The notes beneath the pieces were generated by a model. The model made no database searches. It worked only from the letters and a program-made list of their open reading frames with translations, and had not been told where the DNA came from. A DNA stretch of 64,000 bases from Plantactinospora endophytica (GTDB lineage Bacteria > Actinomycetota > Actinomycetes > Mycobacteriales > Micromonosporaceae): the NCBI RefSeq assembly GCF_016862915.1, contig NZ_BONW01000016.1, forward strand, positions 124,001 to 188,000, given 5' to 3'. Of the stretch, positions 44,771 to 53,885 are shown piece by piece. The translations under genes and the position numbers were made by a program. The number at the start of each line of letters is the position of its first letter. The stretch's first letter is position 1.

Positions 44771-45817
44771 GTGACGACGGTAGCGGCCGGGGTGACCAGC
44801 CCCGGCACCCGACCGGGTCGCCGGGGCGGCCGGCGCGTCGCGGTCACCGGCGCGGTGGCCGTACTGCTGGTGCTGACGGTGCTGGCCAGCCTCGCACTCG
44901 GCAGCAAGCCGCTCGCGCCCGCCCAGGTGTGGTACGCGCTGGTCGCGCCGGACGGCGGCGAGGCGAGCACCATCGTCCGGGAACTGCGGGTGCCGCGTAC
45001 CCTGCTCGGGCTCGTCGTCGGCCCGGCACTCGCACTGGCCGGGGTACTCCTCCAGGCGCTGACCCGCAACCCGCTGGCCGAGCCGCGCATCCTCGGGATC
45101 AGTGCCGGTGCCTCCCTCGGCGTGGTACTCGCGATCGCGGTGTTCGGGGTCGGCACGCTGGCCGGGTACGTCTGGTTCGGTGTCGTCGGCGCCCTCCTCG
45201 CCGGCCTGCTCGTCTTCGGCATCGCCAACCGGGCCCGCGAGGGTGCCAGTCCGGTGACGCTGGCGCTGGTCGGCGTGGCCCTGGACGCCAGCCTCGGCGC
45301 GATGGTCATCGCCCTGCTCACCACCGACGCCCGCACCTTCGAGGAGTACCGGTTCTGGGTGGTCGGCGGTCTGACCGGCCGGGACACCGCCGTCGCCGGC
45401 CAGGTCGCGCCGTTCGTGATCGCCGGCATCCTGCTGGCCGCCTTCGCCGCCCGTGGCCTGGACGCGCTCGCCCTCGGCGACGACGTCGCCCAGGGGTTGG
45501 GCCACCGGATCGGGCTGGTCCGGCTCTCCGGGGGCGCGGGTGCCGTGCTGCTCGTCGGGGCGGCCGTCGCGGCGGCCGGGCCGATCGCGTTCGTCGGGCT
45601 CGCCGTGCCGCACCTGGCCCGGGCCCTGGTCGGCACCGACCACCGCTGGACGCTCGGGCTGGCGGCGCTGCTCGGGCCGGTACTGCTGCTCGCCGCCGAC
45701 ATCATCGGCCGGCTGGTCGCGCCGCCCGGAGAGGTGCCGGCCGGCATCGTCACCGCGCTGCTCGGCGCACCGCTGCTGGTCCTGCTGATCCGGCGCGCCC
45801 GGGTGGTGACCGCATGA
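44771..45817 (+). CDS. Siderophore ABC transporter permease, FecCD family
   Basis: A 348-residue permease with about ten hydrophobic segments and a typical RVPRTLLGLVVGPALALAGV followed by LQALTRNPLAEP, and a C-terminal GEVPAGIVTALLGAPLLVLL. GTG 44771 has GGAG upstream. It pairs with the second permease. Iron-controlled by the box just upstream. Confidence 0.92.
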   Translation: MTTVAAGVTSPGTRPGRRGGRRVAVTGAVAVLLVLTVLASLALGSKPLAPAQVWYALVAPDGGEASTIVRELRVPRTLLGLVVGPALALAGVLLQALTRNPLAEPRILGISAGASLGVVLAIAVFGVGTLAGYVWFGVVGALLAGLLVFGIANRAREGASPVTLALVGVALDASLGAMVIALLTTDARTFEEYRFWVVGGLTGRDTAVAGQVAPFVIAGILLAAFAARGLDALALGDDVAQGLGHRIGLVRLSGGAGAVLLVGAAVAAAGPIAFVGLAVPHLARALVGTDHRWTLGLAALLGPVLLLAADIIGRLVAPPGEVPAGIVTALLGAPLLVLLIRRARVVTA

Positions 45818-45960
45818 CCGGGCGGCGAGCGGCCGTGACCGGGCGACGTGCGGCCGTGGTGGCCGGGCGAGGCGTCGCCGTGGCCGGGCTATCTGCGGCG
45901 CTGACCGGGCGACGCGGGCGAGGTGCGCCCGTCGGCGGGGGTACGGAGGAGGTGCGATGA
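45814..45960 (+). CDS. Bridging small ORF (48 aa) between two permease genes
   Basis: The ATG overlaps the previous stop and the stop overlaps the next ATG, so the ORF fits exactly between the two permeases with ATGA overlaps at both ends. It would encode a 48-residue Arg/Ala/Gly-rich peptide with repeats of TGRRAAV. No family is recognised. It may be a translated coupling peptide or may merely be an open frame that keeps ribosomes moving across the gap. Confidence 0.4.
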   Translation: MTGRRAAVTGRRAAVVAGRGVAVAGLSAALTGRRGRGAPVGGGTEEVR

Positions 45961-46994
45961 CCTCGGTGCCGATGGGCCGTACCCTGGTCCGGCTCGGCCC
46001 CACCCGGCTGGTCGTCCGGCACCGGCCGGTGATGGTCGGCGCGGTACTCGTCGTCCTGCTCGCCGCCGCCGTGGTGCTGGCCCTCTGCGTCGGCACCCCG
46101 TACGTCGCACCGCAGGACGTGCTCCGGTCGCTCACCGGCGCCGGCACCCGGTACGACCTGGTCGTGCTCGACCTGCGGCTGCCCCGGGTCGTGCTGGCGG
46201 TGGCGGTCGGGGCGGTCTTCGGCATCGCCGGCACACTGATCCAGAGCGTCGCCCGCAACCCGCTGGCCAGTCCCGACGTGGTCGGCGTGAGCCAGGGGGC
46301 GGGACTGGCCGCCACGGTGGCGCTGACCAGCGGGGCGAGTGCCGCGCTGATCGCCCCGGCCGCGCTCGCCGGCGGCCTGCTCGCGGCGGTCGCGGTGCTG
46401 CTGCTCGGCCTGCGACACGGACTGGCCGCGCAGCGGTTCGTGCTGGCCGGTGTCGCCGTCGCGGTGGCGCTGCGGGCGCTGACCGAGGTGGTGATGCTCT
46501 CCGCCGACCCGATCGAGGGGGTCCGGGCACAGATCTGGCTGGTCGGCACGCTGGCCGGCAAGGGCTGGCAGGAGGCGGCGTACCTCGGCGCGACCCTGCT
46601 GGTGCTGCTGCCGGTGCTGCTCTGGGCCGGCTGGGCGCTGAACGGCAGCGCGCTCGACGACGACACCGCCCGGGGGATCGGGCTGCGTCCGGTGGCCCGC
46701 CGGATCGGCCTGGCCACCACCGGGGTACTGGCCGCCGCGATGGTGACCGCGCAGGTCGGGGCGGTGGACTTCGTGGCGCTCGCCGCCCCGCAACTGGCCC
46801 GTCGGCTGGTCCGGGCGGAACGCCCGCCGCTGTTCTGCGCCGCCCTGGTCGGTGCGCTGCTGGTGGTCCTGGCCGACCTGGCCGGGCGCCGGCTGTTCGC
46901 CCCCACCCAGCTACCGGCCGGGGTACTCACCGCCGCGCTCGGCGGGCCGTACCTGATCTACCTGCTGCTCCGTGGCCGACGGAAGGTCTCCTAG
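45957..46994 (+). CDS. Siderophore ABC transporter permease, FecCD family (second)
   Basis: A 345-residue FecCD permease: RLPRVVLAVAVGAVFGIAGT then LIQSVARNPLASPDVVGVSQ, then late QVGAVDFVALAAPQLARRLV, LPAGVLTAALGGPYLIYLLL. GGAGGAGG precedes ATG 45957. It completes the inner-membrane heterodimer. Confidence 0.92.
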   Translation: MTSVPMGRTLVRLGPTRLVVRHRPVMVGAVLVVLLAAAVVLALCVGTPYVAPQDVLRSLTGAGTRYDLVVLDLRLPRVVLAVAVGAVFGIAGTLIQSVARNPLASPDVVGVSQGAGLAATVALTSGASAALIAPAALAGGLLAAVAVLLLGLRHGLAAQRFVLAGVAVAVALRALTEVVMLSADPIEGVRAQIWLVGTLAGKGWQEAAYLGATLLVLLPVLLWAGWALNGSALDDDTARGIGLRPVARRIGLATTGVLAAAMVTAQVGAVDFVALAAPQLARRLVRAERPPLFCAALVGALLVVLADLAGRRLFAPTQLPAGVLTAALGGPYLIYLLLRGRRKVS

Positions 46995-47810
46995 ATGCTC
47001 TCCACGCGCGATCTCGCGGTCGGGTACGAGGACCGCACGGTCATCGACGGGCTCGACCTGGAGTTGCCGGCCGACGCGTTCACCGTCATCGTCGGGCCGA
47101 ACGCCTGCGGCAAGTCGACCCTGCTCCGGACCATGGCCCGGCTGCTCACCCCGCGCCGGGGCACCGTACTCCTCGACGGGGCGGCGATCCGGGACCTGCC
47201 GACCCGCGCGGTCGCCCGCCGGCTCGGCGTACTGCCGCAGAGCCCGCTGGTGCCCGAAGGAGTGACCGTCGTCGACCTGGTCGGCCGGGGGCGGCAGCCG
47301 TACCAGCGGTGGTGGCGGCAGTGGTCGCCGGAGGACGAGGTCGCGGTCCGCGAGGCGATGACGCTGGCCGACGTCGAGACGCTGGCCGAGCGGCCCGTCG
47401 ACACCCTCTCCGGCGGGCAGCGGCAGCGGGTCTGGATCGCCATGACGCTGGCCCAGGACACCGAGGCGCTGCTGCTCGACGAGCCGACCACCTTCCTCGA
47501 CCTGGCCCACCAGGTGGAGGTGCTCGACCTGCTGCACCGGCTGCGTGCCGAGCGCGGCCGGACCGTCGTCGCCGTCCTGCACGACCTGAACCAGGCCGCC
47601 CGGTACGCCGACCACCTGATCGCGATGCGGGACGGCGCGGTGGTCGCCGCCGGGCCGCCCCGCGAGATCCTCACCGCGGACCTGGTCCGCGACGTGTTCG
47701 GGCTCGACTGCGTCGTCGTGCCCTGTCCGGTGACCGGGGCGCCGCTGGTGGTCCCGGCATTCGGCACGCTGTCCCTGAAGAAAGGTTCGTCATGCGCCGC
47801 ACAGTCATAA
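46995..47810 (+). CDS. Siderophore ABC transporter ATPase, FecE type
   Basis: A 271-residue ATPase starting directly after the previous TAG. P-loop GPNACGKS (34-41), LSGGQRQRVWIAMTL signature, LLLDEPTTFLDL Walker B, LHDLNQAARYAD switch. It energises siderophore import. Confidence 0.93.
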   Translation: MLSTRDLAVGYEDRTVIDGLDLELPADAFTVIVGPNACGKSTLLRTMARLLTPRRGTVLLDGAAIRDLPTRAVARRLGVLPQSPLVPEGVTVVDLVGRGRQPYQRWWRQWSPEDEVAVREAMTLADVETLAERPVDTLSGGQRQRVWIAMTLAQDTEALLLDEPTTFLDLAHQVEVLDLLHRLRAERGRTVVAVLHDLNQAARYADHLIAMRDGAVVAAGPPREILTADLVRDVFGLDCVVVPCPVTGAPLVVPAFGTLSLKKGSSCAAQS

Positions 47811-48742
47811 CCCTTCTCGCCGTCACCGCGCTCGGCGCCGGCCTGGCCGGCTGCACCAGCAGTGATCCGGTGGCCGGGGAGGGCGCCGGGGAGCAGACCC
47901 GGACGATCACCCACGCGATGGGTACCACCGAGGTCCCGGCGCAGCCGAAGCGGGTGGTGGTGCTCGACTCCGACAAGATCGACAGCGCGCTGTCGCTCGG
48001 CGTCGTACCCGTCGGGGCCGCGCAGGCCGGCGAGGTCGCCGGCTGGCCGTCGTACTTCGGTGCGGACAGGGTCGCCGGGATCAAGCAGGTCGGCCTGCTC
48101 ACCGAGCCCGACCTGGAGGCGATCACCGCGCTCCAGCCGGACCTGATCCTGGGCAGCAAGTTCCGCCAGGAGAAGTTCTACGACGAGCTGTCCGCTATCG
48201 CCCCCACCGTCTTCACCGAGCGGGTCGGCATCACCTGGAAGGAGAACTTCCTCCTCGACGGCCAGGCGCTCGGCAAGGAGCAGGAGGCCAAGGACCTGCT
48301 GGCCGGGTACGAGAAGCGGGCCAAGGACCTCGGCACCAGGCTCGGCGACGCCGCCGCCCGGAAGATCTCGATCGTCCGCTTCCGGCCCACCGAGATCCGG
48401 GTGTACGGCCCGGATTCCTTCTCCGGTCTCGTCCTCGGTGACGTCGGGCTGGGCCGGCCGGAGCGCCAGTTGCTGGCGAACAAGGAGGACAAGCGGTTCG
48501 ACAAGGTGAGCCCGGAGCGGATCTCCGAGGTCGACGGGGACATCATCTTCGTCACCGCGTTCGGCGAGAAGGCCGCCGCCGAGCAGGCCAAGGTGACCGG
48601 CGGCAACCTGTGGAAGAACCTCTCGGCGGTCAAGGCCGGCAAGGCGTACGTGGTCGCCGACGAGACCTGGATGACCGGGATCGGCGTCACCGCCGCCGGC
48701 AAGATCCTCGACGACCTGGAGAAGTTCGTCCCGACCGCCTGA
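47792..48742 (+). CDS. Fe-siderophore substrate-binding lipoprotein
   Basis: A 316-residue class III binding protein: lipobox LAGC (Cys21), the TEVPAQPKRVVVLDSDKIDS opening, then DLILGSKFRQEKFYDELSAI and VVADETWMTG. It starts inside the ATPase gene with AAAGG before ATG 47792, so expression is coupled. It would bind ferric siderophore outside the membrane and deliver it to the permeases. The operon ends in a nested hairpin. Confidence 0.92.
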   Translation: MRRTVITLLAVTALGAGLAGCTSSDPVAGEGAGEQTRTITHAMGTTEVPAQPKRVVVLDSDKIDSALSLGVVPVGAAQAGEVAGWPSYFGADRVAGIKQVGLLTEPDLEAITALQPDLILGSKFRQEKFYDELSAIAPTVFTERVGITWKENFLLDGQALGKEQEAKDLLAGYEKRAKDLGTRLGDAAARKISIVRFRPTEIRVYGPDSFSGLVLGDVGLGRPERQLLANKEDKRFDKVSPERISEVDGDIIFVTAFGEKAAAEQAKVTGGNLWKNLSAVKAGKAYVVADETWMTGIGVTAAGKILDDLEKFVPTA

Positions 48743-48744
48743 CG

Positions 48745-48818
48745 GCACCGGCTCCGCCGCCCGGGCGGGCTCGCGACCGGCGAGCCGCCCGGGCGGCGCC
48801 TTCGGCGGGGGCCGGTGC
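48745..48818. terminator. Nested double-hairpin terminator
   Basis: A 17-bp stem with a one-base bulge (gccgcccgggcgg-type arms at 48756-48774 and 48780-48797, loop about 5 nt) enclosed by an 8-bp outer stem gcaccggc/gccggtgc. It separates the converging binding-protein and methyltransferase genes. Confidence 0.75.
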
Positions 48819-48914
48819 GGTCAGCAGTTCCGCGATCGAAGCAGTCGGAGCCTTCCGTTCGGCTTCACCGGCCCGCGCCCGTACGTCGTCCTCGTGCGAC
48901 CCGGGCGCGACAGG

Positions 48915-49721
48915 TCAGCGCTTGCGGGCGATGCCGCCGGCCATCAGGCGCTCGGCCACGGTCAGCTCGTGGCCGAGCGGAGTCTCCGGCCGCCATTCCG
49001 GCAGGGACACCAGGCCCGGCTCGACCATTTCGAGGTCTCCGAAGAACCCCTGAAGTTCGTCCAGGGTACGGAACCGGCCGGTGCCCAGCACGCTCAGGTA
49101 GGTCTCCTCGAGCGCGGCGGCCTCGGGGAAGGACGCGCAGAAGCTGGTCATGAACAGATGACTGCCGGAGGGCACCGCGTCCATGTACGCCTTGGCGACG
49201 CCCTGCGGGTCCTCGCTGTCGTGCAGGTGGTGCAGGATGCCGACGAGCAGTACCCCGACCGGCTGGGAGAAGTCGATGAAGCTCCGCACCTCGGGGTTGG
49301 CGAGCACGGCCTCCGGGTCCCGCAGGTCGGCGGTGACCACGGTGGTGTTCTCGTTCTCGACCAGCAGCGCCCGGCCGTGTGCCAGCACGATCGGGTCGTT
49401 GTCGACGTAGACGACCCGGGCCTCGGGCGCCGACCGCTGCGCCACCTGGTGGGTGTTCTCCCGGGTCGGCAGTCCGGAGCCCAGATCCATGAACTGGCGG
49501 ATGCCCGCCTCTTCGACCAGGTAGCGGACACCTCGGCTGAGGATCTGCCGGTTGTAGGCCGCCACCTCGGGAAGCTGCGGCACGATCTTGAGCATCTCGC
49601 CGACGACGGCGCGGTCGATCGCGAAGTTGTCCTTACCGCCGAGGACGACGTCGTAGGCGCGCGCGATGCTCGGTTTCGAGGTGTCGATACCGACGGGAGT
49701 CGGTCGGTCCTGCTCCGTCAT
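48915..49721 (-). CDS. SAM-dependent methyltransferase, DUF574 family
   Basis: A 268-residue protein of the actinomycete DUF574/Methyltransf_19 family: SIARAYDVVLGGKDNFAIDR N-terminus, FMDLGSGLPTRENTHQVAQ SAM-binding loop, VVYVDNDPIVLAHGRALL, and ILHHLHDSEDP. AAGGA precedes the ATG. Substrate unknown. Many paralogues occur in actinomycete genomes. Confidence 0.9.
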   Translation of the reverse strand: MTEQDRPTPVGIDTSKPSIARAYDVVLGGKDNFAIDRAVVGEMLKIVPQLPEVAAYNRQILSRGVRYLVEEAGIRQFMDLGSGLPTRENTHQVAQRSAPEARVVYVDNDPIVLAHGRALLVENENTTVVTADLRDPEAVLANPEVRSFIDFSQPVGVLLVGILHHLHDSEDPQGVAKAYMDAVPSGSHLFMTSFCASFPEAAALEETYLSVLGTGRFRTLDELQGFFGDLEMVEPGLVSLPEWRPETPLGHELTVAERLMAGGIARKR

Positions 49722-50163
49722 TGATCCTTCTTCCGGAGGGTCTCACCCGTGTCCCGGTGGATCCTATAGGACATCTCGGGCCGGCACGGACGGGCGTCCG
49801 GCCATCATGGACGGTGGACGGGCTGCGGGGCGCCGGGGCTGGGAGATCACCGACGGGTCGCCTCCGCCGGCCGGTCCCAACGCCTGGCCAGCCGCCGAAG
49901 CCTCGGAACTCGAAGCCGGGTGATGTGGGGCCGGCACGCCCGCCGACGGACCGCTCCGGACCGACGCGGCGCGGCTGGCGGGCCGGGGCGCTCTGTCCGC
50001 CGGGACGGGCGTCGGCTCGGCGGGGGCGGTGTGCTCTGTCCGCCGAGGTGTCGGCCTGAACTCGCCAGGGCGGGGCGCAGCCGTGGAAGGAGTTCCGAAG
50101 TTTTCCGGTCGGCGGATGTCACATCCGGCGGGCCGGCGGTGCTTGAAAGATGTGGAGGAAGAT
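49722..50163. other. Divergent intergenic region between DUF574 and the sigma-factor gene
   Basis: About 440 bases with no gene I would call. It contains the palindrome TCCTATAGGA at 49762-49771, overlapping a likely -10 of the methyltransferase gene on the minus strand, and otherwise GC-rich sequence. The sigma gene's ribosome site is at 50154-50160. Confidence 0.45.
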
Positions 50164-50793
50164 GTGGAACTCGTCGGGCACGGTGTGACGGCACTGGCCG
50201 CCGTCGCCAGCGCGCTGCCGTCCCGGGGCGGCAGCAGGGCGGCCGGGCGAGCCGGACGGAAGGATGCCGTGGCAGTGTCGACTCCTGCGGGACGGAACGC
50301 CATCCGACCTGATCTCGAACGGGTCTTCCGGGCCGCCTATCCACGGGTGGTCGGGGTCGCCGCCCGGGTACTCGGCTCCCGGGACCAGGCCGACGACGTG
50401 GCGCAGGAGGTGTTCCTGGCGTTCGGCCGCTCCTCGGTGCCGGCGGCGGAGGCGGTCGGGTGGCTCTGTGTCGCCGCTGCGCACACCGCGCTCAACCATC
50501 TCCGTACCGGCCGGCGTCGCGCCTCCCGGGAGGAGGCGGTAAGTGGCGCTGCCCCTGTCAGTCCTGACGTCGCCGACCTGGTGGTGACCCTCGACGAACG
50601 GCGCCGGGTGCGGGCGGCACTGGCCCGGTTACCCCGCCGGCAGGCCGTAGCCCTGGTACTGCGGCACAGCGGCCTGAGCTACGCCGAGGTGGCCGCCGCT
50701 CTCGATCTGTCCCCCGGCAGCGTGGGCACCGTGGTGCGCCGCGCCGAGTCCGCCCTACGCAAGGAGTTGAACCGGCATGCGTCATCCGACTGA
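50164..50793 (+). CDS. ECF-type RNA polymerase sigma factor
   Basis: An ECF sigma factor of 209 residues from GTG 50164, which has GGAGGAA five bases upstream; a later GTG 50275 giving 172 residues is plausible. Region 2 is LERVFRAAYPRVVGVAARVL with DQADDVAQEVFLAF; region 4 is ARLPRRQAVALVLRHSGLSY then AEVAAALDLSPGSVGTVVRR. It likely directs its own operon. The next start lies inside this gene. Confidence 0.88.
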   Translation: MELVGHGVTALAAVASALPSRGGSRAAGRAGRKDAVAVSTPAGRNAIRPDLERVFRAAYPRVVGVAARVLGSRDQADDVAQEVFLAFGRSSVPAAEAVGWLCVAAAHTALNHLRTGRRRASREEAVSGAAPVSPDVADLVVTLDERRRVRAALARLPRRQAVALVLRHSGLSYAEVAAALDLSPGSVGTVVRRAESALRKELNRHASSD

Positions 50794-51865
50794 CGGCACG
50801 CTGCGCCGGCTGGTGGACGAGCCAGCCGGCGTCGCCGACGCCGACCGCGAGCACGTCACGGGCTGCCCGCAGTGCCTGTCCGGGCTCGCCACCGCCCGCC
50901 GGGACGCGGCGGTCACCAGCGCGGTACTCGACGTCGAGGTCACCGCCGACGTCGAGGCCGGCTGGCAGCGCCTGTCCCACGCCGTCGCCACGGCCGAGCC
51001 CCGGCGAACGGCGATCACCGCCCGCGTCCCGCGCTGGGGTACGGCACTGCGCCGCCCGGTGATCGCCGGTGTCGCCGTCGTCGCGCTGCTGACCGGGGCC
51101 ACCGCCGCCGCTGCCGCGAACTGGCTGCCGATTTTCCGTACCGAGCGGATCGCCCCGATCACCGTCACCCATGCCGACCTGCTGAGCCTGCCCGACCTCT
51201 CCGCCTACGGCGAGGCCAAGGTGACCGAGGTCGCCGACGTCCGCGCCGTCGCCGACGCCGCTGCGGCGCAGAAGGTCACCGGTCTCACCGCCCCGAGGGT
51301 GGCCAAGCTGCCCCGTGGCGTGACCGGGCAGCCGACGTACCACGTCGGCAACCGGGTGAGCGCCACGTTCACCTTCTCGACGGCGACGGCGGCGCAAACT
51401 GCGGCGTCCGCCGGCAAGCCGCTGCCGCCGCCCCCGCCGGGCCTCGACGGCAGCCCGTTCCGGATGACCGCCGGTCCGGGCCTCGCCGCGGTCTGGTCGC
51501 AGTCGCAGGGCAGGCCCGCCATGATCGTCGGCCGGGTGGTCGCGCCGACCGTCTACTCCTCGGGCATCCCGTTCGAGACGGCCCGCGACTACCTGCTCTC
51601 GCTGCCCGGCCTGCCGGCGGACGTGGCGTCGCAACTGCGCGGCTTCACCGACACCGGTACGACGCTGCCCCTGATCGTGAAGACCGGTCGGGAGACCAGC
51701 TTCTCCGCCGAGGTCGACGGCGCACCGGCCACCGTACTGCACACCCGGGACGGCGCCCTCGCGGCCGTGTTCTGGGTCAAGGACGGCATCGTCAACGCGG
51801 TGGCCGGCTCGCTGAGCACTGACGAGGTGCTGTCGGTGGCCCGGGGGCTGCGGTGGGACCGATGA
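50777..51865 (+). CDS. Anti-sigma factor-like membrane protein
   Basis: A 362-residue protein with a zinc-binding anti-sigma N-terminus: HVTGCPQC (His26, Cys30, Cys33) in a helical region, one membrane segment (about 94-113, PVIAGVAVVALLTGATAAAA), and a long extracytoplasmic domain. Overlap with the sigma gene supports a sigma/anti-sigma pair. The external domain probably senses a signal; no family was recognised for it. Confidence 0.8.
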   Translation: MRHPTDGTLRRLVDEPAGVADADREHVTGCPQCLSGLATARRDAAVTSAVLDVEVTADVEAGWQRLSHAVATAEPRRTAITARVPRWGTALRRPVIAGVAVVALLTGATAAAAANWLPIFRTERIAPITVTHADLLSLPDLSAYGEAKVTEVADVRAVADAAAAQKVTGLTAPRVAKLPRGVTGQPTYHVGNRVSATFTFSTATAAQTAASAGKPLPPPPPGLDGSPFRMTAGPGLAAVWSQSQGRPAMIVGRVVAPTVYSSGIPFETARDYLLSLPGLPADVASQLRGFTDTGTTLPLIVKTGRETSFSAEVDGAPATVLHTRDGALAAVFWVKDGIVNAVAGSLSTDEVLSVARGLRWDR

Positions 51866-53040
51866 TGACCGGCCCCACCGCCCGGCCGGGCGGCACCCCT
51901 TCCCCCGACGTCTCCTCCCGGGGCCGCTCTTCCGCCGACGTCTCCTCCTCCGACGTCCCGTCCCGTGCCGTCTCCTCCTCCGACGTCCCGTCCCGTGACA
52001 TCCCCTCCTCCGACGTCCCGTCGCGTGACACCCCCTCCTCCGACGTCCCGTCGCGTGACACCCCTGCGGCTGAGGTCTCGGCTCTCGACTCCGCGCAGCG
52101 GCTCGTCGCCGACCTGTCCCCGTCACCGGCGGTCTGGTGCTCGGGTCTGCGCAAGCGGTACCGGCGACGGACGGCGGTCGACGACGTGTCGCTCACCGTC
52201 GGTCGGGGCGAGGTGGTGGGCCTGCTCGGGCCCAACGGAGCCGGCAAGACCTCCGTGATCAAGATGCTGCTCGGCCTCGTCCGGCCGGACGCCGGCGAAG
52301 TGCTGCTGCTCGGGCGACCGGGGCGGGACCCGTCCTCCCGGGCCCGCGTCGGCTACCTGCCGGAACTCTTCCGTTACCAGCCATGGCTGTCCGCCGCCGA
52401 GGTGCTGGCGCTGCACGTCCGGCTCACCGGTCTCACCGTGCCGGCCGAGGAGCGGCAGGAATGCCTGGCCACGGTCGGCCTCGCCGACCGCGCCACCGAC
52501 CGGGTCGGCGGCTTCTCCAAGGGCATGCAGCAGCGCCTCGGGCTGGCCGTCGCGCTCGTGGCCCGCCCCGAACTCGTCATCCTCGACGAGCCGACGAGCG
52601 CCCTCGACCCGGTCGGTCGGGCCGACGTGCGGGACCTGGTGCTCGCCCTCAAGGCCCGTGGGGTCGCGGTCCTGCTCAACTCGCACCTCATCGGCGAGGT
52701 CGAGCGGGTCTGCGACCGGGTCGTCATCCTCGACAAGGGCCGGGTCGTCGCCTCCGGCACCCTTGCCGAGCTGCTCGGTCAGCGCGAACTGCGGCTCCGC
52801 CTGGACGGGGTGGACGCGCAGGCGGAAGCCCGGCTGGCCGCCGCCGGCCCGCTCACCCGTACCGGGGACACGTTCACCGTCACGCTCCCCGGTGAGCAGG
52901 ACGGCGGCATCGTACCCGAGCTGGTGGCGGACCTGGTCCGGCTCGGGGTACGCGTACACGCCGTCGAGCCGGGGCGGATCAGCCTCGAGGAGCGGCTGCT
53001 CGACATCCTCCGTACCGGTCCCACCGAGGAGCACCGATGA
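51862..53040 (+). CDS. ABC transporter ATPase with repetitive N-terminal extension
   Basis: A 392-residue ATPase: the NBD starts near residue 90, P-loop GPNGAGKT at 123-130, FSKGMQQRLGLAVALV signature, LVILDEPTSALDP Walker B and LLNSHLIGE switch. The first ~85 residues are repeats of SSDVPSR-type decapeptides encoded by a 30-bp tandem repeat, unusual for an ABC ATPase. ATG 51862 overlaps the upstream stop. Together with the next gene it forms an ABC-2 export system that this sigma factor likely controls. Confidence 0.9.
   Translation: MMTGPTARPGGTPSPDVSSRGRSSADVSSSDVPSRAVSSSDVPSRDIPSSDVPSRDTPSSDVPSRDTPAAEVSALDSAQRLVADLSPSPAVWCSGLRKRYRRRTAVDDVSLTVGRGEVVGLLGPNGAGKTSVIKMLLGLVRPDAGEVLLLGRPGRDPSSRARVGYLPELFRYQPWLSAAEVLALHVRLTGLTVPAEERQECLATVGLADRATDRVGGFSKGMQQRLGLAVALVARPELVILDEPTSALDPVGRADVRDLVLALKARGVAVLLNSHLIGEVERVCDRVVILDKGRVVASGTLAELLGQRELRLRLDGVDAQAEARLAAAGPLTRTGDTFTVTLPGEQDGGIVPELVADLVRLGVRVHAVEPGRISLEERLLDILRTGPTEEHR
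51941..52060. repeat. 30-bp tandem repeat, four copies, in frame
   Basis: Units at 51941, 51971, 52001 and 52031 differ by only a few bases; each carries the core ctcctccgacgtcccgtc. A degenerate fifth copy precedes them. All preserve the frame of the ATPase. Confidence 0.9.
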
Positions 53041-53885
53041 CCGCCCGTACCGTGTTCACCGTCGCCGCGCTCACCATCCGGGAGGCCGCACGTCGCCGGG
53101 TACTGCTGGCGCTCGTCGCCCTGACGGTCGTGCTGCTCGGGCTCAGCGCCTTCGGTTTCTCCCGGATCGACGCCGAGTTCGGCGGGCTCACCAGCGGCGA
53201 GGCCCGGTTGGTCGCCGCCCTGGTCCTCAACCTGGTGATGTTCGGCCTGAGCCTGACCGCCGCGCTCGGCACGGCGTTCCTCGCCGGCCCCACCCTGGCC
53301 GGCGAGACCGAGACCGGGATCGCGCTGGCGGTGCTGGCCCGTCCGGTCCGCCGCGCGGCGGTACTGGTGGGCAAGTGGCTGGGCCTGGTGACCTTCGGCT
53401 GCGGCTTCGTGGCCGTGGCCGGACTCACCCAGCTCCTGATCGTCGTGGTCACCACGGGCTACTGGCCACCACGGCCGGTGACCGGTCTGGGGCTGCTGGC
53501 CGCGCAGACCGCCGTCCTGCTCACCCTCGGCCTGCTGCTCTCCACCGCCGTCTCGCCGATGGCGTCGGGCATCGTGGCGGTCGGTCTCTTCGGCGCCACC
53601 TGGATCAGCGGGGTGGTCGGCGCGTTCGGCGAGGCGCTCGGCAACGACAGTGTCGCCCGGATCGGCACCGTCTCCCGGATGCTGCTGCCGACCGACGGCC
53701 TGTGGCGCGGAGCCATGAACGCCTTCCAGGACCCGAGCCTGCTGGTCCAGTTCCAGGAGGCGTTCAAGGGACACCCGTTCCTGAGCGAGTCGGCGCTCAC
53801 TCCCACCTACCTCGCCTGGACCGGTCTCTGGGTCGTGCTCGCCCTCGGGCTGGCGGCAATCTCCTTCCAGCGCCGGGACCTCTGA
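53037..53885 (+). CDS. ABC-2 type permease
   Basis: A 282-residue membrane protein with about six hydrophobic segments in the NosY/ABC-2 pattern (FTVAALTIREAARRRVLLAL, FLAGPTLAGETETGIALAVL, and GLWVVLALGLAAISFQRRD). It starts with an ATGA overlap. It pairs with the preceding ATPase; the exported substrate is unknown. Confidence 0.88.
   Translation: MTARTVFTVAALTIREAARRRVLLALVALTVVLLGLSAFGFSRIDAEFGGLTSGEARLVAALVLNLVMFGLSLTAALGTAFLAGPTLAGETETGIALAVLARPVRRAAVLVGKWLGLVTFGCGFVAVAGLTQLLIVVVTTGYWPPRPVTGLGLLAAQTAVLLTLGLLLSTAVSPMASGIVAVGLFGATWISGVVGAFGEALGNDSVARIGTVSRMLLPTDGLWRGAMNAFQDPSLLVQFQEAFKGHPFLSESALTPTYLAWTGLWVVLALGLAAISFQRRDL

Noticed and set aside
49762-49771. TCCTATAGGA palindrome as a fourth copy of the sulfur-island operator
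   Set aside because: It has no 7-nt spacer and overlaps a likely -10 of the DUF574 gene, so it does not fit the other three boxes.
49721-50059. Plus-strand ORF between the methyltransferase and sigma genes
   Set aside because: Pro/Arg-rich with no domain and no start signal; likely chance in GC-rich sequence.
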